Notes: generated by a model from the sequence alone, not told the origin. DNA of 64,000 nucleotides from Nocardia nova (GCF_002933465.1 NZ_PSZE01000034.1:1-64000), one strand, 5' to 3'; positions 34,377-43,225 are shown, counted from the first letter of the stretch. Translations and numbers: made by a program.

Positions 34377-34673
34377 TCAGCTCCAGCGACCCGGTGCCCT
34401 GGGCCGCACCCGGCCCGCCGTATCCGGATTGCTCTGTCGCAGAAAAGATCCCCGCCGCCGCTGCTGCGCCGACACGGGTGGTCCACTGCTGCCACCGATC
34501 GGCTGCAGTCGTACCCGGCTCGAGTAGGCGGCGACCACCGCCAACGCGAGGACCGCCGCGGCGGCAACCGCCAGCAGTGAATTCGGTTCGCCCGCAGGCA
34601 TGATCGTGGCGGCGGCCACGGACAGCACGAGGGCGCACAGCATCAGCGCCGCCGAACGGATCCGCATCACCAT
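34377..34673 (-). CDS. DUF6412 family small membrane protein
   Basis: 98 residues from the ATG at 34671-34673; an in-frame GTG at 34697 would add eight. Two hydrophobic segments (ALMLCALVLSVAAATIM and LLAVAAAAVLALAVVAAY) are followed by a basic tail with SFLRQSNPDTAGRVRPRAPG, the DUF6412 signature. No function is known. It lies 115 nt upstream of the YidC paralogue on the same strand, an arrangement that suggests joint function. Confidence 0.7.
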   Translation of the reverse strand: MVMRIRSAALMLCALVLSVAAATIMPAGEPNSLLAVAAAAVLALAVVAAYSSRVRLQPIGGSSGPPVSAQQRRRGSFLRQSNPDTAGRVRPRAPGRWS

Positions 34674-34723
34674 GCCGATCAGGGTACCCAACGGCACGGC
34701 GCGTCGCGCTGAGCCACGGCCTC

Positions 34724-35233
34724 ATGTCCGGGCAGGGACCGCGCAGCGACACCGTCTTTCGGCTCACGAGTCCGGATTTCGAGCCGGAGACCACGCTCGA
34801 CATCCGGCATGCCTCCCACCGGATCGGTGGCGCCGACGAGTCCCCGGCCCTGGACTGGAGCGGAGCGCCCGACGACACGGCCGGCTTTCTGCTGGTCGTC
34901 GAGGATTCCGACGCTCCGACGCGGAAGCCGTTCGTCCATTGCGTCGCGCTCCTCGAGCCGTCGCTGCGGAGCCTGTCGCGCAACGCGTTACATGCCGATA
35001 CGACCGAGCCCGGGGTACGGGTGCTGCGATCCGGTTTCGGCAGCGGCTGCATGGGGCCCGCGCCGATCAAGGGGCACGGTCCGCACCGGTACGTCTTCCA
35101 GTTGTTCGCCCTCGGCGCGCCCCTCACCACAGCCGCGGGGAAACCTGTAGGGAACGCGAAACCCCGGGATGTGCTGGCGGCCGCGCAGGCCGTAGGGCGG
35201 GCCCGGATCGATGGTTTCTACGAACGTCGTTGA
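34724..35233 (+). CDS. YbhB/YbcL-type PEBP (Raf-kinase-inhibitor-like) protein
   Basis: 169 residues. It has the PEBP fold with the conserved DESPALDWSGAPDDTAGFLL, VVEDSDAPTRKPFVHCVALL and GPHRYVFQLFALGAPL segments (DPDxP-like and GPHRY motifs around the anion pocket). These cytoplasmic proteins bind phosphorylated ligands; no bacterial role is firmly known. It converges on the phosphotransferase gene with 3 nt between stops. Confidence 0.88.
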   Translation: MSGQGPRSDTVFRLTSPDFEPETTLDIRHASHRIGGADESPALDWSGAPDDTAGFLLVVEDSDAPTRKPFVHCVALLEPSLRSLSRNALHADTTEPGVRVLRSGFGSGCMGPAPIKGHGPHRYVFQLFALGAPLTTAAGKPVGNAKPRDVLAAAQAVGRARIDGFYERR

Positions 35234-35236
35234 GGC

Positions 35237-36181
35237 TCACTCGCCGTTCGGCCGATAGCTGCGCAGCGCCTGGCACAGTACCGCCAGTCGCTGTTCGCGC
35301 CAGTCCGTCCGGCCCTGTTCGATCGCGTCCAGCACGTCGAGTGCGGGGTCGGCACATGCCCAGAAGCGCAGCTTGTTCTCGGTGACCGGCCCGAGATCCC
35401 CTGCGCGACACCGCTGGATCTCGCGCACGAAGTCGCGCCCCGCCTCCGGGTACAGGTAGCAAAGGTCGTAGTCGGGGTCCCCGATCTCCACATCGCCGAA
35501 GTCGATCAGGCCGCTGATCGCACCGCCGGTGATCAACAGATGATCCAGGCTGATATCGGCATGGACGAGGGTCGGTTCGAAGTCGAAGTTCGCGTCGTCG
35601 TCGAGATATCGCTGCCAGGCCGCGGACAACTCCTCGGCCTCGGCCGCGTCCAGCAACGGAAGCACCGCGCCGCGAACGGACTTCAGATCCGCGGCGAAAT
35701 CACCCCGCAGATCGGCGACCTCGACACCGTAGCTCCGCGCACGGTCCACCGGAAACGAGTGGATCCGTTCGAGCAGCTCCGCGATCGTCCGCGCCGCGTG
35801 CAAGCCCAGCAGGCCCCGCTCGGCCCATTCGGCTTCGTCGAGCGATTCGCCCGGCACCAGCGGATACACGCAGAACTCACCCGGCCCCAGCGGATTCGGC
35901 GCGGTGAACAGGAATTGCGGAATCGGCATCGGCAGGAAGGGGGCCAATTCCGGAAGCAGACCGGCCTCGCGCGCGATTCCTTCCGCGCCGTGCGGGTCCT
36001 GCGGCAGGCGCAACACGTAGGGCTTTCCCGCCGAATCCAGCTGGAGCGCAACGCTGTCCAATCCGGCACCCAGCAGGCGCAGTGAACCACCCGCCAACTC
36101 CGGCCGGGGCGAGCCGACGAGGGCGGCGCGTACCCGGTCCTGCCAGTCGGGCGGAAGTTCCACGCTCGCGCGCATATCCAT
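35237..36181 (-). CDS. APH-family phosphotransferase
   Basis: 314 residues. Kinase-like fold of aminoglycoside phosphotransferases: YVLRLPQDPHGAEGIAREAG in the N-lobe, the catalytic loop LVHADISLDHLLI (HxD with the downstream position usually Asn replaced by Asp-His), and LIDFGDVEIGDPDYDLCY with the Mg-binding Asp. The resemblance is to APH(2'')/macrolide kinase-type proteins, but many such genes in soil actinobacteria phosphorylate unknown small molecules, so resistance is not shown. It starts at the ATG at 36181. Confidence 0.82.
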   Translation of the reverse strand: MDMRASVELPPDWQDRVRAALVGSPRPELAGGSLRLLGAGLDSVALQLDSAGKPYVLRLPQDPHGAEGIAREAGLLPELAPFLPMPIPQFLFTAPNPLGPGEFCVYPLVPGESLDEAEWAERGLLGLHAARTIAELLERIHSFPVDRARSYGVEVADLRGDFAADLKSVRGAVLPLLDAAEAEELSAAWQRYLDDDANFDFEPTLVHADISLDHLLITGGAISGLIDFGDVEIGDPDYDLCYLYPEAGRDFVREIQRCRAGDLGPVTENKLRFWACADPALDVLDAIEQGRTDWREQRLAVLCQALRSYRPNGE

Positions 36182-36268
36182 GTCCGCATCGTAGAACCGG
36201 TGTCCACCGGTTATCGCCGATCGGCGCGCACCGGGCGGCCGGGGTGACGGCCGTCTAAGATCGGCGAC

Positions 36269-36715
36269 GTGCCGGAATCCGGGAGCTCAGTACCCACCTC
36301 GGTGCAGGTGTGGCGGGCGTTGCAGCGGGTGTACGTCGACCTGCGCCCGGAGCTGGATGCCCAATTGCGCCGCGGCTACGGCATGCCCGCCAGCTGGTAC
36401 GACATGCTCGTGGAACTCGCGGAAACGCCGCGTCTGCGGATGAGCGACCTCGGCGCGACCATGGTGCTCAGTCGCACCCGGGTGAGCCGCCTGGTCACCG
36501 AATTGGAGGCGCGCGGCCTGGTCACCCGCGAAACCAATCCCGCCGACGGCCGATCGGCGTACGTCGCCATCACCGTGGCCGGGCGGCAGCGGTTGCACGA
36601 GGCCACCCCCCATCATCACGCGGTCGTCGACCAGCATTTCGCCGGTCTGGGCGCCGACGAACTCGGCGCTCTCGCCACCGCCCTGCACAAGGTGCTCGCC
36701 GAGGACCGTCCGTGA
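36269..36715 (+). CDS. MarR-family transcriptional regulator
   Basis: 148 residues, GTG start at 36269. Winged helix: MSDLGATMVLSRTRVSRLVT followed by ELEARGLVTRETNPADGRSA with the DGR wing motif. It is followed after about 20 nt by a metallo-beta-lactamase-fold hydrolase in the same direction and presumably regulates it. It is not closely related to the two MarR proteins at the left end. Confidence 0.88.
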   Translation: MPESGSSVPTSVQVWRALQRVYVDLRPELDAQLRRGYGMPASWYDMLVELAETPRLRMSDLGATMVLSRTRVSRLVTELEARGLVTRETNPADGRSAYVAITVAGRQRLHEATPHHHAVVDQHFAGLGADELGALATALHKVLAEDRP

Positions 36716-36737
36716 CCCGGTGGCGCACAATGGACCG

Positions 36738-37700
36738 ATGTCCGCACTCTCGACGGTGCTCGATCCGCTTCGGCACACCGCCGGCTATGCCCGCTACTTC
36801 CTGAACAAGAGCGCTCGCGACCGCGAGGATGCGCAGGCATTGCGCGAACTCGAGGCCCGGCCGCTGACGCTGCCCGCCGGCCTCGAACTCGCCTGGCTGG
36901 GCACCGCCGGCTACCGGATGACCTACCAGGGCTCGACGCTGCTCGTCGATCCGTTCCTCACCCGGGTGCCGCTGTCTACGGTGGTGCGCCGCCGTACCGC
37001 ACTTCCCGATCCCGCATCGATCGACCGCTTCCTGCCCGGCCTCGGCGACGTATCGGGAATCGTTGTCGGACACGGTCATTGGGATCACGCGCTGGACGCT
37101 CCCGAGCTCGCGCGCCGCTTCGGCTGCCCGGTCTACGGCTCACGATCGGTGCGCAATCTCATGGCTCTGCACGGACTCGGCGAACGGGGTGTGGAGGTGG
37201 AGCCGTACCGCCGCTACGAACTCGGGCCGTTCACGGTGACCTTCGTGCCGAGCGTGCATTCGAAGATTCCCTTCGGCACCCGGATCCCCTCCCCCGGCGA
37301 CACCAGTTGCGAATCCCTGGCCGCGCTGGCGCCGATGGCGTACGGCTGCGGACAGACCTGGGGCATCCACATCGCGGTGGCCGGTATCGAGATCTATCAC
37401 CAGGGCAGCGCCGATCTCATCGATGAGGCGATCCGGCACCGCGAGGTCGACATCTTCCTCGCCGGAGTGGCCGGACGGTCGGTGACGGCGGACTACTGGC
37501 ACCGGATCCTGACCCGGCTGCGCCCCGCCACCGTCGTGCCGATGCACTACGACGATTTCCTCCGGCCGCTGGACGCGCCGATGGGCTTCACCGTCGATAT
37601 CGCCCTGGCCGCGGTGCCCGACGAGATCGGCGCCGTGAGTCGCGCGATCGATGTCGTCGCCCTGCCGGCGCTCAGTCCTCGCGAACCGGACGTCCGATGA
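36738..37700 (+). CDS. MBL-fold metallohydrolase (UlaG/NAPE-PLD-like)
   Basis: 320 residues from the ATG at 36738; an in-frame GTG at 36720 is also possible. The binuclear zinc motif HGHWDH (in GIVVGHGHWDHALDAPEL) is followed by PSVHSKIPFG and later YHQGSADLIDE and VPMHYDD, which supply the remaining ligands. The pattern fits the UlaG/NAPE-PLD branch acting on lactone or phosphodiester bonds. It is co-transcribed with MarR, so it may respond to a toxic or signalling compound. Its end overlaps the convergent methyltransferase by 29 nt. Confidence 0.85.
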   Translation: MSALSTVLDPLRHTAGYARYFLNKSARDREDAQALRELEARPLTLPAGLELAWLGTAGYRMTYQGSTLLVDPFLTRVPLSTVVRRRTALPDPASIDRFLPGLGDVSGIVVGHGHWDHALDAPELARRFGCPVYGSRSVRNLMALHGLGERGVEVEPYRRYELGPFTVTFVPSVHSKIPFGTRIPSPGDTSCESLAALAPMAYGCGQTWGIHIAVAGIEIYHQGSADLIDEAIRHREVDIFLAGVAGRSVTADYWHRILTRLRPATVVPMHYDDFLRPLDAPMGFTVDIALAAVPDEIGAVSRAIDVVALPALSPREPDVR

Positions 37701-38328
37701 GCAGATGAGCCGGAATCGGCCGCCGGTCGATCTGCCGGTGTTCGACCGTCAGCCCGGCTCGTTCCAACGCGCCTGATACCTCCTCGACCGGCCGCAGCCG
37801 GAAGCCGTGCGCGGTGAACGGCATCTTCGCCATCGCCGCCGGATCCCCGATGCCGACCACCACCCGGCCACCCGGGCGCAGCACCCGCGCCAGCTCCGCG
37901 CAGGCCCGGTCCAGATCGTCGATGAAATAGACGGTGTTCACCGTGATCACCGCATCCAGGCTCGCCGATCCGAGCGGCAGCTCGGTGAGCGCGCCGTCCA
38001 CGATCCGCAGTCGGCCGGTGCCGATATCGCGGGCGAAGCGAGAACGGGCTCGCGCCGACATATCCGCAGAGATCTCCACGCCGTGCACGGTCCCCGCCGC
38101 ACCGACCTTGCGCAGCAGGATCGCCAGCCCCACCCCGCCGCCGAAGCCGATATCGCCCGCGGCCTGTCCCGCGCCCACCTCGGCCGCCTCGACCGCGGCG
38201 TCGATGGCGAAGCGATTGGTCCGGTTCAGCGTCCGCGCCACCACCTTGCCCAGCACCCCGTGCGGATTGCCCAACTGTTCGGCGACCGTGGACATAGCGC
38301 GTGTGACAAGGGAATTCATGTCACACAT
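37672..38328 (-). CDS. SAM-dependent class I methyltransferase
   Basis: 218 residues from the ATG at 38326-38328; a second ATG three codons later also lies in a CATGT-CAC-ACATG palindrome. It has a Rossmann SAM fold with motif I as GDIGFGGGVGLAILL, an acidic residue after beta-2 (VHGVEIS), VDGALTELPLGSASLDAVIT (post-II) and LARVLRPGGRVVVGIGDP (motif III). It resembles UbiE/Coq5-like small-molecule methyltransferases. The substrate is unknown. Confidence 0.85.
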   Translation of the reverse strand: MCDMNSLVTRAMSTVAEQLGNPHGVLGKVVARTLNRTNRFAIDAAVEAAEVGAGQAAGDIGFGGGVGLAILLRKVGAAGTVHGVEISADMSARARSRFARDIGTGRLRIVDGALTELPLGSASLDAVITVNTVYFIDDLDRACAELARVLRPGGRVVVGIGDPAAMAKMPFTAHGFRLRPVEEVSGALERAGLTVEHRQIDRRPIPAHLLIGRPVRED

Positions 38329-38419
38329 GCTACCGATCCGGACACGCCTCAGCGGCGGGCGCGGCTCGCTTGCGGCGCAGGTCCACCACTCGGCCCGCTG
38401 GGCGGCCTACTCTGCATCC

Positions 38420-39160
38420 GTGAACGACTCCGATAGTGTGCGCGACTCCGGGAGCTGGAAGCATCCGCACGAACCACACGGCGGCGGTTTCGCCTCCCGG
38501 CTGAACTGGTTGCGGGCCGGCGTGCTGGGCGCCAACGACGGCATCGTGTCGACCGCGGGCCTGGTGGTGGGCGTCGCCTCGGCCACCGCGGCCACCACGC
38601 CCATCCTCACCGCCGGTGTGGCCGGGCTGGTCGCGGGTGCGCTGTCGATGGCGGCCGGCGAATATGTCTCGGTCAGCACCCAGCGCGACAGCGAACGTGC
38701 CCTGCTCTCGCTGGAGAAGCGGGAGCTCGCCGAAGATCCCGATTACGAACTCACCGAGTTGACCGAGATCTATCGGCGCAAAGGACTGACGGAGGCGACC
38801 GCGCGGCAGGTCGCGCAGGAACTGACCGCCCACGATGCCTTCGCCGCGCACGCCGAGGCGGAATTGGGTCTGGACCCGAACGAGCTGACCAACCCGTGGC
38901 AGGCCGCGTTCTCCTCCGCGCTGGCGTTCACCTGCGGCGCCCTGTTGCCGCTGCTGGCGATTCTGCTGCCGCCGGCGAACTGGCGCATTCCGGTGACCTT
39001 CGCCGCGGTGCTGGTGGCACTGGCAGCGACCGGATCGCTGAGCGCGCGCCTGGGCCGCAGCAATCGGCGCCGAGCCGTCCTTCGGGTGGTGATCGGTGGT
39101 GCGCTGGCCATGGTGGTGACCTACGGTATCGGCCAGATCCCCGGGATTTCCAGCGGCTAA
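38420..39160 (+). CDS. VIT/CCC1-family (DUF125) membrane transporter, second copy
   Basis: 246 residues from the GTG at 38420. It shares almost every family block with the copy at 20086-20790: LNWLRAGVLGANDGIVS, GEYVSVSTQRDSERALLSLE, AHDAFAAHAEAELGLDPNEL and TNPWQAAFSSALAF. It has five membrane segments and a charged cytoplasmic insert that likely binds Fe2+ or Mn2+. Two similar exporters 18 kb apart suggest an old duplication with different regulation; here the upstream region is short (91 nt) and lacks the palindrome of the other copy. Confidence 0.88.
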   Translation: MNDSDSVRDSGSWKHPHEPHGGGFASRLNWLRAGVLGANDGIVSTAGLVVGVASATAATTPILTAGVAGLVAGALSMAAGEYVSVSTQRDSERALLSLEKRELAEDPDYELTELTEIYRRKGLTEATARQVAQELTAHDAFAAHAEAELGLDPNELTNPWQAAFSSALAFTCGALLPLLAILLPPANWRIPVTFAAVLVALAATGSLSARLGRSNRRRAVLRVVIGGALAMVVTYGIGQIPGISSG

Positions 39161-39816
39161 TCTCGGATTCTGTTGTCGCGCACGATGATTCCCGCCGCCC
39201 GTGCGAAGGCGGGCGCCATCTCCATCAGCTGGGGTGTGGTGATGATCGCCCCCTTCAACGTCCCGATATCGGCGATGAGGTCCAGGGCGGCCGCGCCCCG
39301 CAGGTCCACATCCTTCAAGGTGGCCCCGTGCAGGGCGACACCCTCGAGCCGCGATCCGGGAAAATCGACCTTCCGAAGTGTGGCGGCGGAGAAGTCGGTA
39401 TCGCGGAAGACGCATTCGGCGAAGGTCACGTCCTGCAGCGTGGCCGCGCGGAAGTTCACCGATTCGAATTTGCAGCCCTCGAACCGGATGCGGCGCAGCC
39501 GCGCGTCGACGGCGATCACTCCCGACCACGCGGAGTCGACGAATTCGGCATCCAGCCAACGAGTTTCGCAGGCGTCGATCCCGATCCACCGCACCCCGTG
39601 CAGCCAGACGTCGTCGAATCGGCAGTGATTCACGCTGCCGCCGCCGAGGACCACACCGGTCAGCGCCGACTCGTTGAACCAGGAGCCGCCCGCCGACACC
39701 TCCTCGAGGGACGTGGCGTCGAGGTGGACCCGCTCGTACTCGGTGTCGGGTGCGAGCGGCTCCAGCAGCGGCGTCAGACTCCGGGCAAACGGCAGATCGG
39801 CGAGGTCGCGAGGCAT
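39157..39816 (-). CDS. Pentapeptide-repeat protein
   Basis: 219 residues. From residue 45 to 190 it is built of five-residue repeats with a central Phe or Leu (SVNHCRFDDVWLHGVRW, CKFESVNFRAATLQDVTFAE, CVFRDTDFSAATLRKVDFPG), which form a right-handed quadrilateral beta-helix. Relatives such as MfpA and Qnr mimic DNA and protect gyrase from fluoroquinolones; most others have no known target. No regulator is adjacent. It overlaps the convergent VIT gene by 4 nt. Confidence 0.87.
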   Translation of the reverse strand: MPRDLADLPFARSLTPLLEPLAPDTEYERVHLDATSLEEVSAGGSWFNESALTGVVLGGGSVNHCRFDDVWLHGVRWIGIDACETRWLDAEFVDSAWSGVIAVDARLRRIRFEGCKFESVNFRAATLQDVTFAECVFRDTDFSAATLRKVDFPGSRLEGVALHGATLKDVDLRGAAALDLIADIGTLKGAIITTPQLMEMAPAFARAAGIIVRDNRIRD

Positions 39817-40045
39817 TCCTGCACCATAGACATGCGCACCGATCCTTCAATTAGATATCGGTGGGTTCGTAGCTCATGCCGCCGAGTCTGTCCGCGGGCC
39901 CGCACTCGCGCGATTCCCTCCAGGGTATGGCGGAGCGCCACGCCGGGGCCGACGATGATCCTTCCTGCCCGCCGACGAATCCACCGCCGAACTGCTTCGG
40001 CAACGCGCCGGGTGACCGATCGCGCTCGACCGGCCGGCGTCGAAC

Positions 40046-40660
40046 CTACTGCACCGGTTCGAAATCCATGCGGCCGTCTTCGGTCACCGCGTAGATGCCC
40101 GAGGCCAGATCCAGCGCGACCACGGTCCGCGCCGCGGCCTCGGCGATATGAATGCGCGGCGGATCGGGCCGATCCGCGTTCTCCGGATAGTAGGTTCCGG
40201 GACCGTAGAATTGGCCGTAGCGCAGGACGACGCCACCGATCCCGAGCACCGCATCCTCCAGGAACTGCTTGGCGGCCTGTCCCTCTCCGGTCATCTCCCA
40301 CGCGACGCTCTGGGCGAGAAAGCGTTTCGCGCCCGCTGCCTGTGCCGCGGCGATCAGATTCGCGGTGCCCTCGCGGCGCATCCGCGAATTCGCCGCCCGT
40401 CCGGCGGGCAGATCGGCGGGATCGTCGGGCAGGTCGGTGAGCTGGTGCATCACCAGATCGGGCGCGAAGTCGCGCACCGCCTGTTCCAGCGCCGCCGCGT
40501 CGTAGACGTCGCAGACGACCGGCTGGGCGCCGAATCCGGTGAGTAGCGATGTCTTCGACTCCGAGCGCGTGAGCCCGGCAACCTCGAATCCGGCCGAGAC
40601 CAGCAGAGGTGTCAATCTGGCGCCCAGGACTCCGGTCGCGCCCGCCACAAAGATCCGCAC
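40046..40660 (-). CDS. NAD-dependent epimerase/dehydratase-like protein (atypical SDR)
   Basis: 204 residues. Rossmann motif VAGATGVLGARLTPLL at the start, then RRREGTANLIAAAQ-like helix, FLAQSVAWEM and LRYGQFYGPGTYY, typical of short atypical extended SDRs that act on nucleotide-linked or small ketone substrates. The stop is TAG at 40046; the same frame then stays open without a start codon to 39851 and ends with GPADRLGGMSYEPTDI, which looks coding-like but cannot be assigned. It stands alone next to a divergent PadR gene. Confidence 0.8.
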   Translation of the reverse strand: MRIFVAGATGVLGARLTPLLVSAGFEVAGLTRSESKTSLLTGFGAQPVVCDVYDAAALEQAVRDFAPDLVMHQLTDLPDDPADLPAGRAANSRMRREGTANLIAAAQAAGAKRFLAQSVAWEMTGEGQAAKQFLEDAVLGIGGVVLRYGQFYGPGTYYPENADRPDPPRIHIAEAAARTVVALDLASGIYAVTEDGRMDFEPVQ

Positions 40661-40767
40661 GACGAATCACGATAACCGCCCGACTCCGGCCGGTTGGTTC
40701 GACACCTCGACCACCCGGGAGTGCTCGCCGTGTCCACGCCGTCATTCGCCTCCCGCTTGCGGAGCGA

Positions 40768-40797
40768 TACTCGTAGACGTATATTCGTAGCCGAGTA
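40768..40797. promoter_or_regulatory. Candidate PadR operator (TACTCG-N18-CGAGTA)
   Basis: Inverted arms TACTCG and CGAGTA enclose two direct TCGTAG repeats (40771-40776 and 40785-40790) and an A/T-rich ACGTATAT core. The element ends where the AAGGAGG ribosome site of the PadR gene begins, suiting autoregulation. Confidence 0.4.
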
Positions 40798-40811
40798 AGG
40801 AGGTGTGGGCG

Positions 40812-41471
40812 ATGCACCGGAAGCGAAAAGTCGCCAATCTACTGGCTCTGGCGGTCCTGGCGACGCTGATCGAACGTCCCATGCACCGCTACGAGATCGC
40901 GGCCCAGATGCGCGAACGCGGCAAGGACCGCGATATGGACATCAAATGGGGTTCGCTCTACACGGTTGTGCAGAATCTGGAGAAGCACGGATTCGTCGAG
41001 GTCGTCGGCAGCGAGCGCGACGGCGCCCGGCCCGAGCGGACGATCTACCGGCTCACCGACGCCGGCCGCGCCGAGGCCGAGGACTGGATCCGGGAACTGA
41101 TCTCGTCCCCCGAACCCGAACCCCACCGGTTCGTGGCGGGTCTGTCCGTCGTGGCCCTGCTGCCGCCGGACGAGGTGATGACACTGCTCGACGAACGCAC
41201 CCGGCTGCTCGCGGCGGAGATCGCCGCGCGCCGCCGGGAAATCGAGGAGCAGACACAACTCCTGCCACGGCTCTTCCTGGTCGAGGCCGAATTCGGCGTG
41301 GCGATGCTCGAGGCCGAGGCGGCCTGGGTCGCCGAACTGCGTACCGAGCTCGGCTCCGGCACCTTCCCCGACATCGATTTCTGGCGCCGCGCCCACTCGG
41401 AGCAGATTCCGCCCGCCGAGGTCGCCGCGATGGTGGAAGGAGGGACGTTCCGACAGCCGACCGACGACTGA
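40812..41471 (+). CDS. PadR-family transcriptional regulator
   Basis: 219 residues from the ATG at 40812, eight bases after a perfect AAGGAGG. N-terminal winged helix: ATLIERPMHRYEIAAQMRER, DIKWGSLYTVVQNLEKHGFV and RTIYRLTDAGRAEAEDW, with a long C-terminal helical dimerisation domain (vir_C-like). PadR proteins repress detoxification or efflux genes until a phenolic or drug binds. The FAD monooxygenase 187 nt downstream on the same strand is the likely target. Confidence 0.88.
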   Translation: MHRKRKVANLLALAVLATLIERPMHRYEIAAQMRERGKDRDMDIKWGSLYTVVQNLEKHGFVEVVGSERDGARPERTIYRLTDAGRAEAEDWIRELISSPEPEPHRFVAGLSVVALLPPDEVMTLLDERTRLLAAEIAARRREIEEQTQLLPRLFLVEAEFGVAMLEAEAAWVAELRTELGSGTFPDIDFWRRAHSEQIPPAEVAAMVEGGTFRQPTDD

Positions 41472-41658
41472 CATCCACGCTGATCCACTTATGAACCGGG
41501 CCCGGCGAAGTGCGGCAACACCGCGCCGAGCCCGATCCACACTGCACCTCTCGAACCGCATTCACGCAGGCGAACCCAGCCCGAGTATGGCAACTTCAGG
41601 ATAACTGGGCAGCGCGTGCGCGGATCGGATCGGGTTCATCCACTCGAGGAGAATTCCC

Positions 41659-42867
41659 ATGTCCGCAGTCACATCCGCCCTCGTCATCGGCGGCGGTGTC
41701 GCCGGCCCCGTCGCCGCCACCGCCCTGCGCAAGGCCGGAATCGAGGCCACCGTCTACGAGGCCTACCCGGGACCGGCCTACAACATCGGCAGCGCCCTGG
41801 GTTTCGCACCCAACGGCCTGGCCGCCCTGGACGCCATCGGCGCCGGCGATGCCGTGCGCGCCGTCGCTCTGCCGATCTCACGCACCGTGATGTCGTTGGG
41901 CCACAAGGACATCGAGCTGCCGACGGCCGCCGGGCTGGAACCGCTGCACGCGATCGATCGCAGCGCCCTGCATCAGGTCCTGCATGATCATGCCGTCGAC
42001 ACCGGCGTGGCGGTCGAATACTCCAAGCGCCTGGTCGGCGTCGAGGAACATCGCGACGGCGTGACCGCTCGGTTCGCCGACGGCTCCACCGCCTCCGCCG
42101 ATATCCTCGTCGGCGCCGATGGCATCAAGTCGCGTGTGCGCACGCTCATCGATCCGAACGCCCCGGGCGCCGACTACACCGGCATGCTCGGTTTCGGCGC
42201 CTACACCGAGTGCTCGCACCCGGTCACCCCGGAGACCATGGTGTTCGCCTACGGTCGCAACGCCTACTACCTGTACTGGTCGATGCCCGACGGCCGGATC
42301 GCCTGGGGCGCCAATCTGCCCCATAAGCAGTATCTTTCGCTGACCGAGGCGCGGGAGGTTCCGGCCGAACGATGGCTGCGGACCCTACGCGAGGTCTACG
42401 GCGAGGACACCCCCGGCGCCGAACTGGTTCGCAACACCCGGCCGGAAGAGTTGGTCGTCACCGGCGGCCTGCACATCATGCCGCCGGTGCCGCACTGGTA
42501 TCGCGACCGCGTGGTGCTGGTCGGCGACGCGGTGCACGCGCCGTCCAACAGCACCGGCCAGGGAGCGTCGATGGCCATCGAGAGCGCGGTGCAGCTCGCT
42601 CGCTGTCTGCGCGATTTCGATTCACCGGCAACGGCTTTCGCCGCGTACGAACGGATCCGCCGTCCCCGCGTGGAGAAGATAGCGGCCCGGGGAGCCAAGA
42701 TCAACCAGTCGAAGACCGTCGGTCCGGTGATGCGCCGGATGATGCCGCTGGTCATGCCGCTGGCGACCAAACTCTTCAACATGGAGGAGGTCATGGCCCG
42801 CGAACAGAGCTACACCATCGACTGGGAGGCACCGGTCGACGAGCGCGCCGAACTCGCTGCCGCATGA
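41659..42867 (+). CDS. FAD-dependent monooxygenase (PHBH/TetX class)
   Basis: 402 residues; ATG behind GAGGAGAA. Group A flavoprotein hydroxylase: GGGVAGPVAATALRKAGIEA for ADP binding, the DG motif in ADILVGADGIKSRVR and the second FAD motif VVLVGDAVHAPSNSTGQGAS. Members hydroxylate aromatic or polyketide substrates and some inactivate antibiotics such as tetracycline and rifampicin. The gene follows PadR, so inducible detoxification is a reasonable inference. The substrate cannot be read from the sequence. Confidence 0.88.
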   Translation: MSAVTSALVIGGGVAGPVAATALRKAGIEATVYEAYPGPAYNIGSALGFAPNGLAALDAIGAGDAVRAVALPISRTVMSLGHKDIELPTAAGLEPLHAIDRSALHQVLHDHAVDTGVAVEYSKRLVGVEEHRDGVTARFADGSTASADILVGADGIKSRVRTLIDPNAPGADYTGMLGFGAYTECSHPVTPETMVFAYGRNAYYLYWSMPDGRIAWGANLPHKQYLSLTEAREVPAERWLRTLREVYGEDTPGAELVRNTRPEELVVTGGLHIMPPVPHWYRDRVVLVGDAVHAPSNSTGQGASMAIESAVQLARCLRDFDSPATAFAAYERIRRPRVEKIAARGAKINQSKTVGPVMRRMMPLVMPLATKLFNMEEVMAREQSYTIDWEAPVDERAELAAA

Positions 42868-42921
42868 GCGTATTCCTCTGGAGTACAGTCTGATTCGGCC
42901 CGGCGCTGCGGCCGGCGACGA

Positions 42922-43074
42922 TCACACCGTCAGCCGCAGCGCCTCCGGTCGTTCCACTTCCGCCAGCAGTTTCGCCGTGATATTGTCCAGCGCCCGGTCG
43001 AAGAGTGCGCGATCGTCCGGGTATGGCTCAGGGGTGCGGGAGATTCGGCGACCGCGGCAACACCGGACATTAGC
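42922..43074 (-). pseudogene. Possible C-terminal remnant of a TetR-like regulator
   Basis: Within the 434-nt gap 42868-43301 a minus-strand frame ends at 42922 and reads PEPYPDDRALFDRALDNITA then KLLAEVERPEALRLTV. This looks like the last helix of a TetR regulator. There is no start codon and a TGA at 43075 closes it upstream, so only the 3' end of a lost gene seems to remain. The rest of the gap holds the palindrome at 43226-43241 and a related half-site at 42876-42888. Confidence 0.35.
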
Positions 43075-43225
43075 TCAGTATGTGCCCTTAGCCCGATTCG
43101 ATCGGCACAACACGGCAATACGCCAGCTCGCTTACCTCGTCCGCAAATCTCCGGCATTCAAATCTCGCATGCCGGGACCACGGTCGATACCCTGATGACA
43201 CCGTGACCGAACCCTACCGCCGGAA

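Noticed and set aside
42930..43157. 75-codon minus-strand frame in the gap before the SDR gene
   Set aside because: Cys/Arg-rich and unlike a real protein; a different frame in the same place carries the TetR-like remnant.
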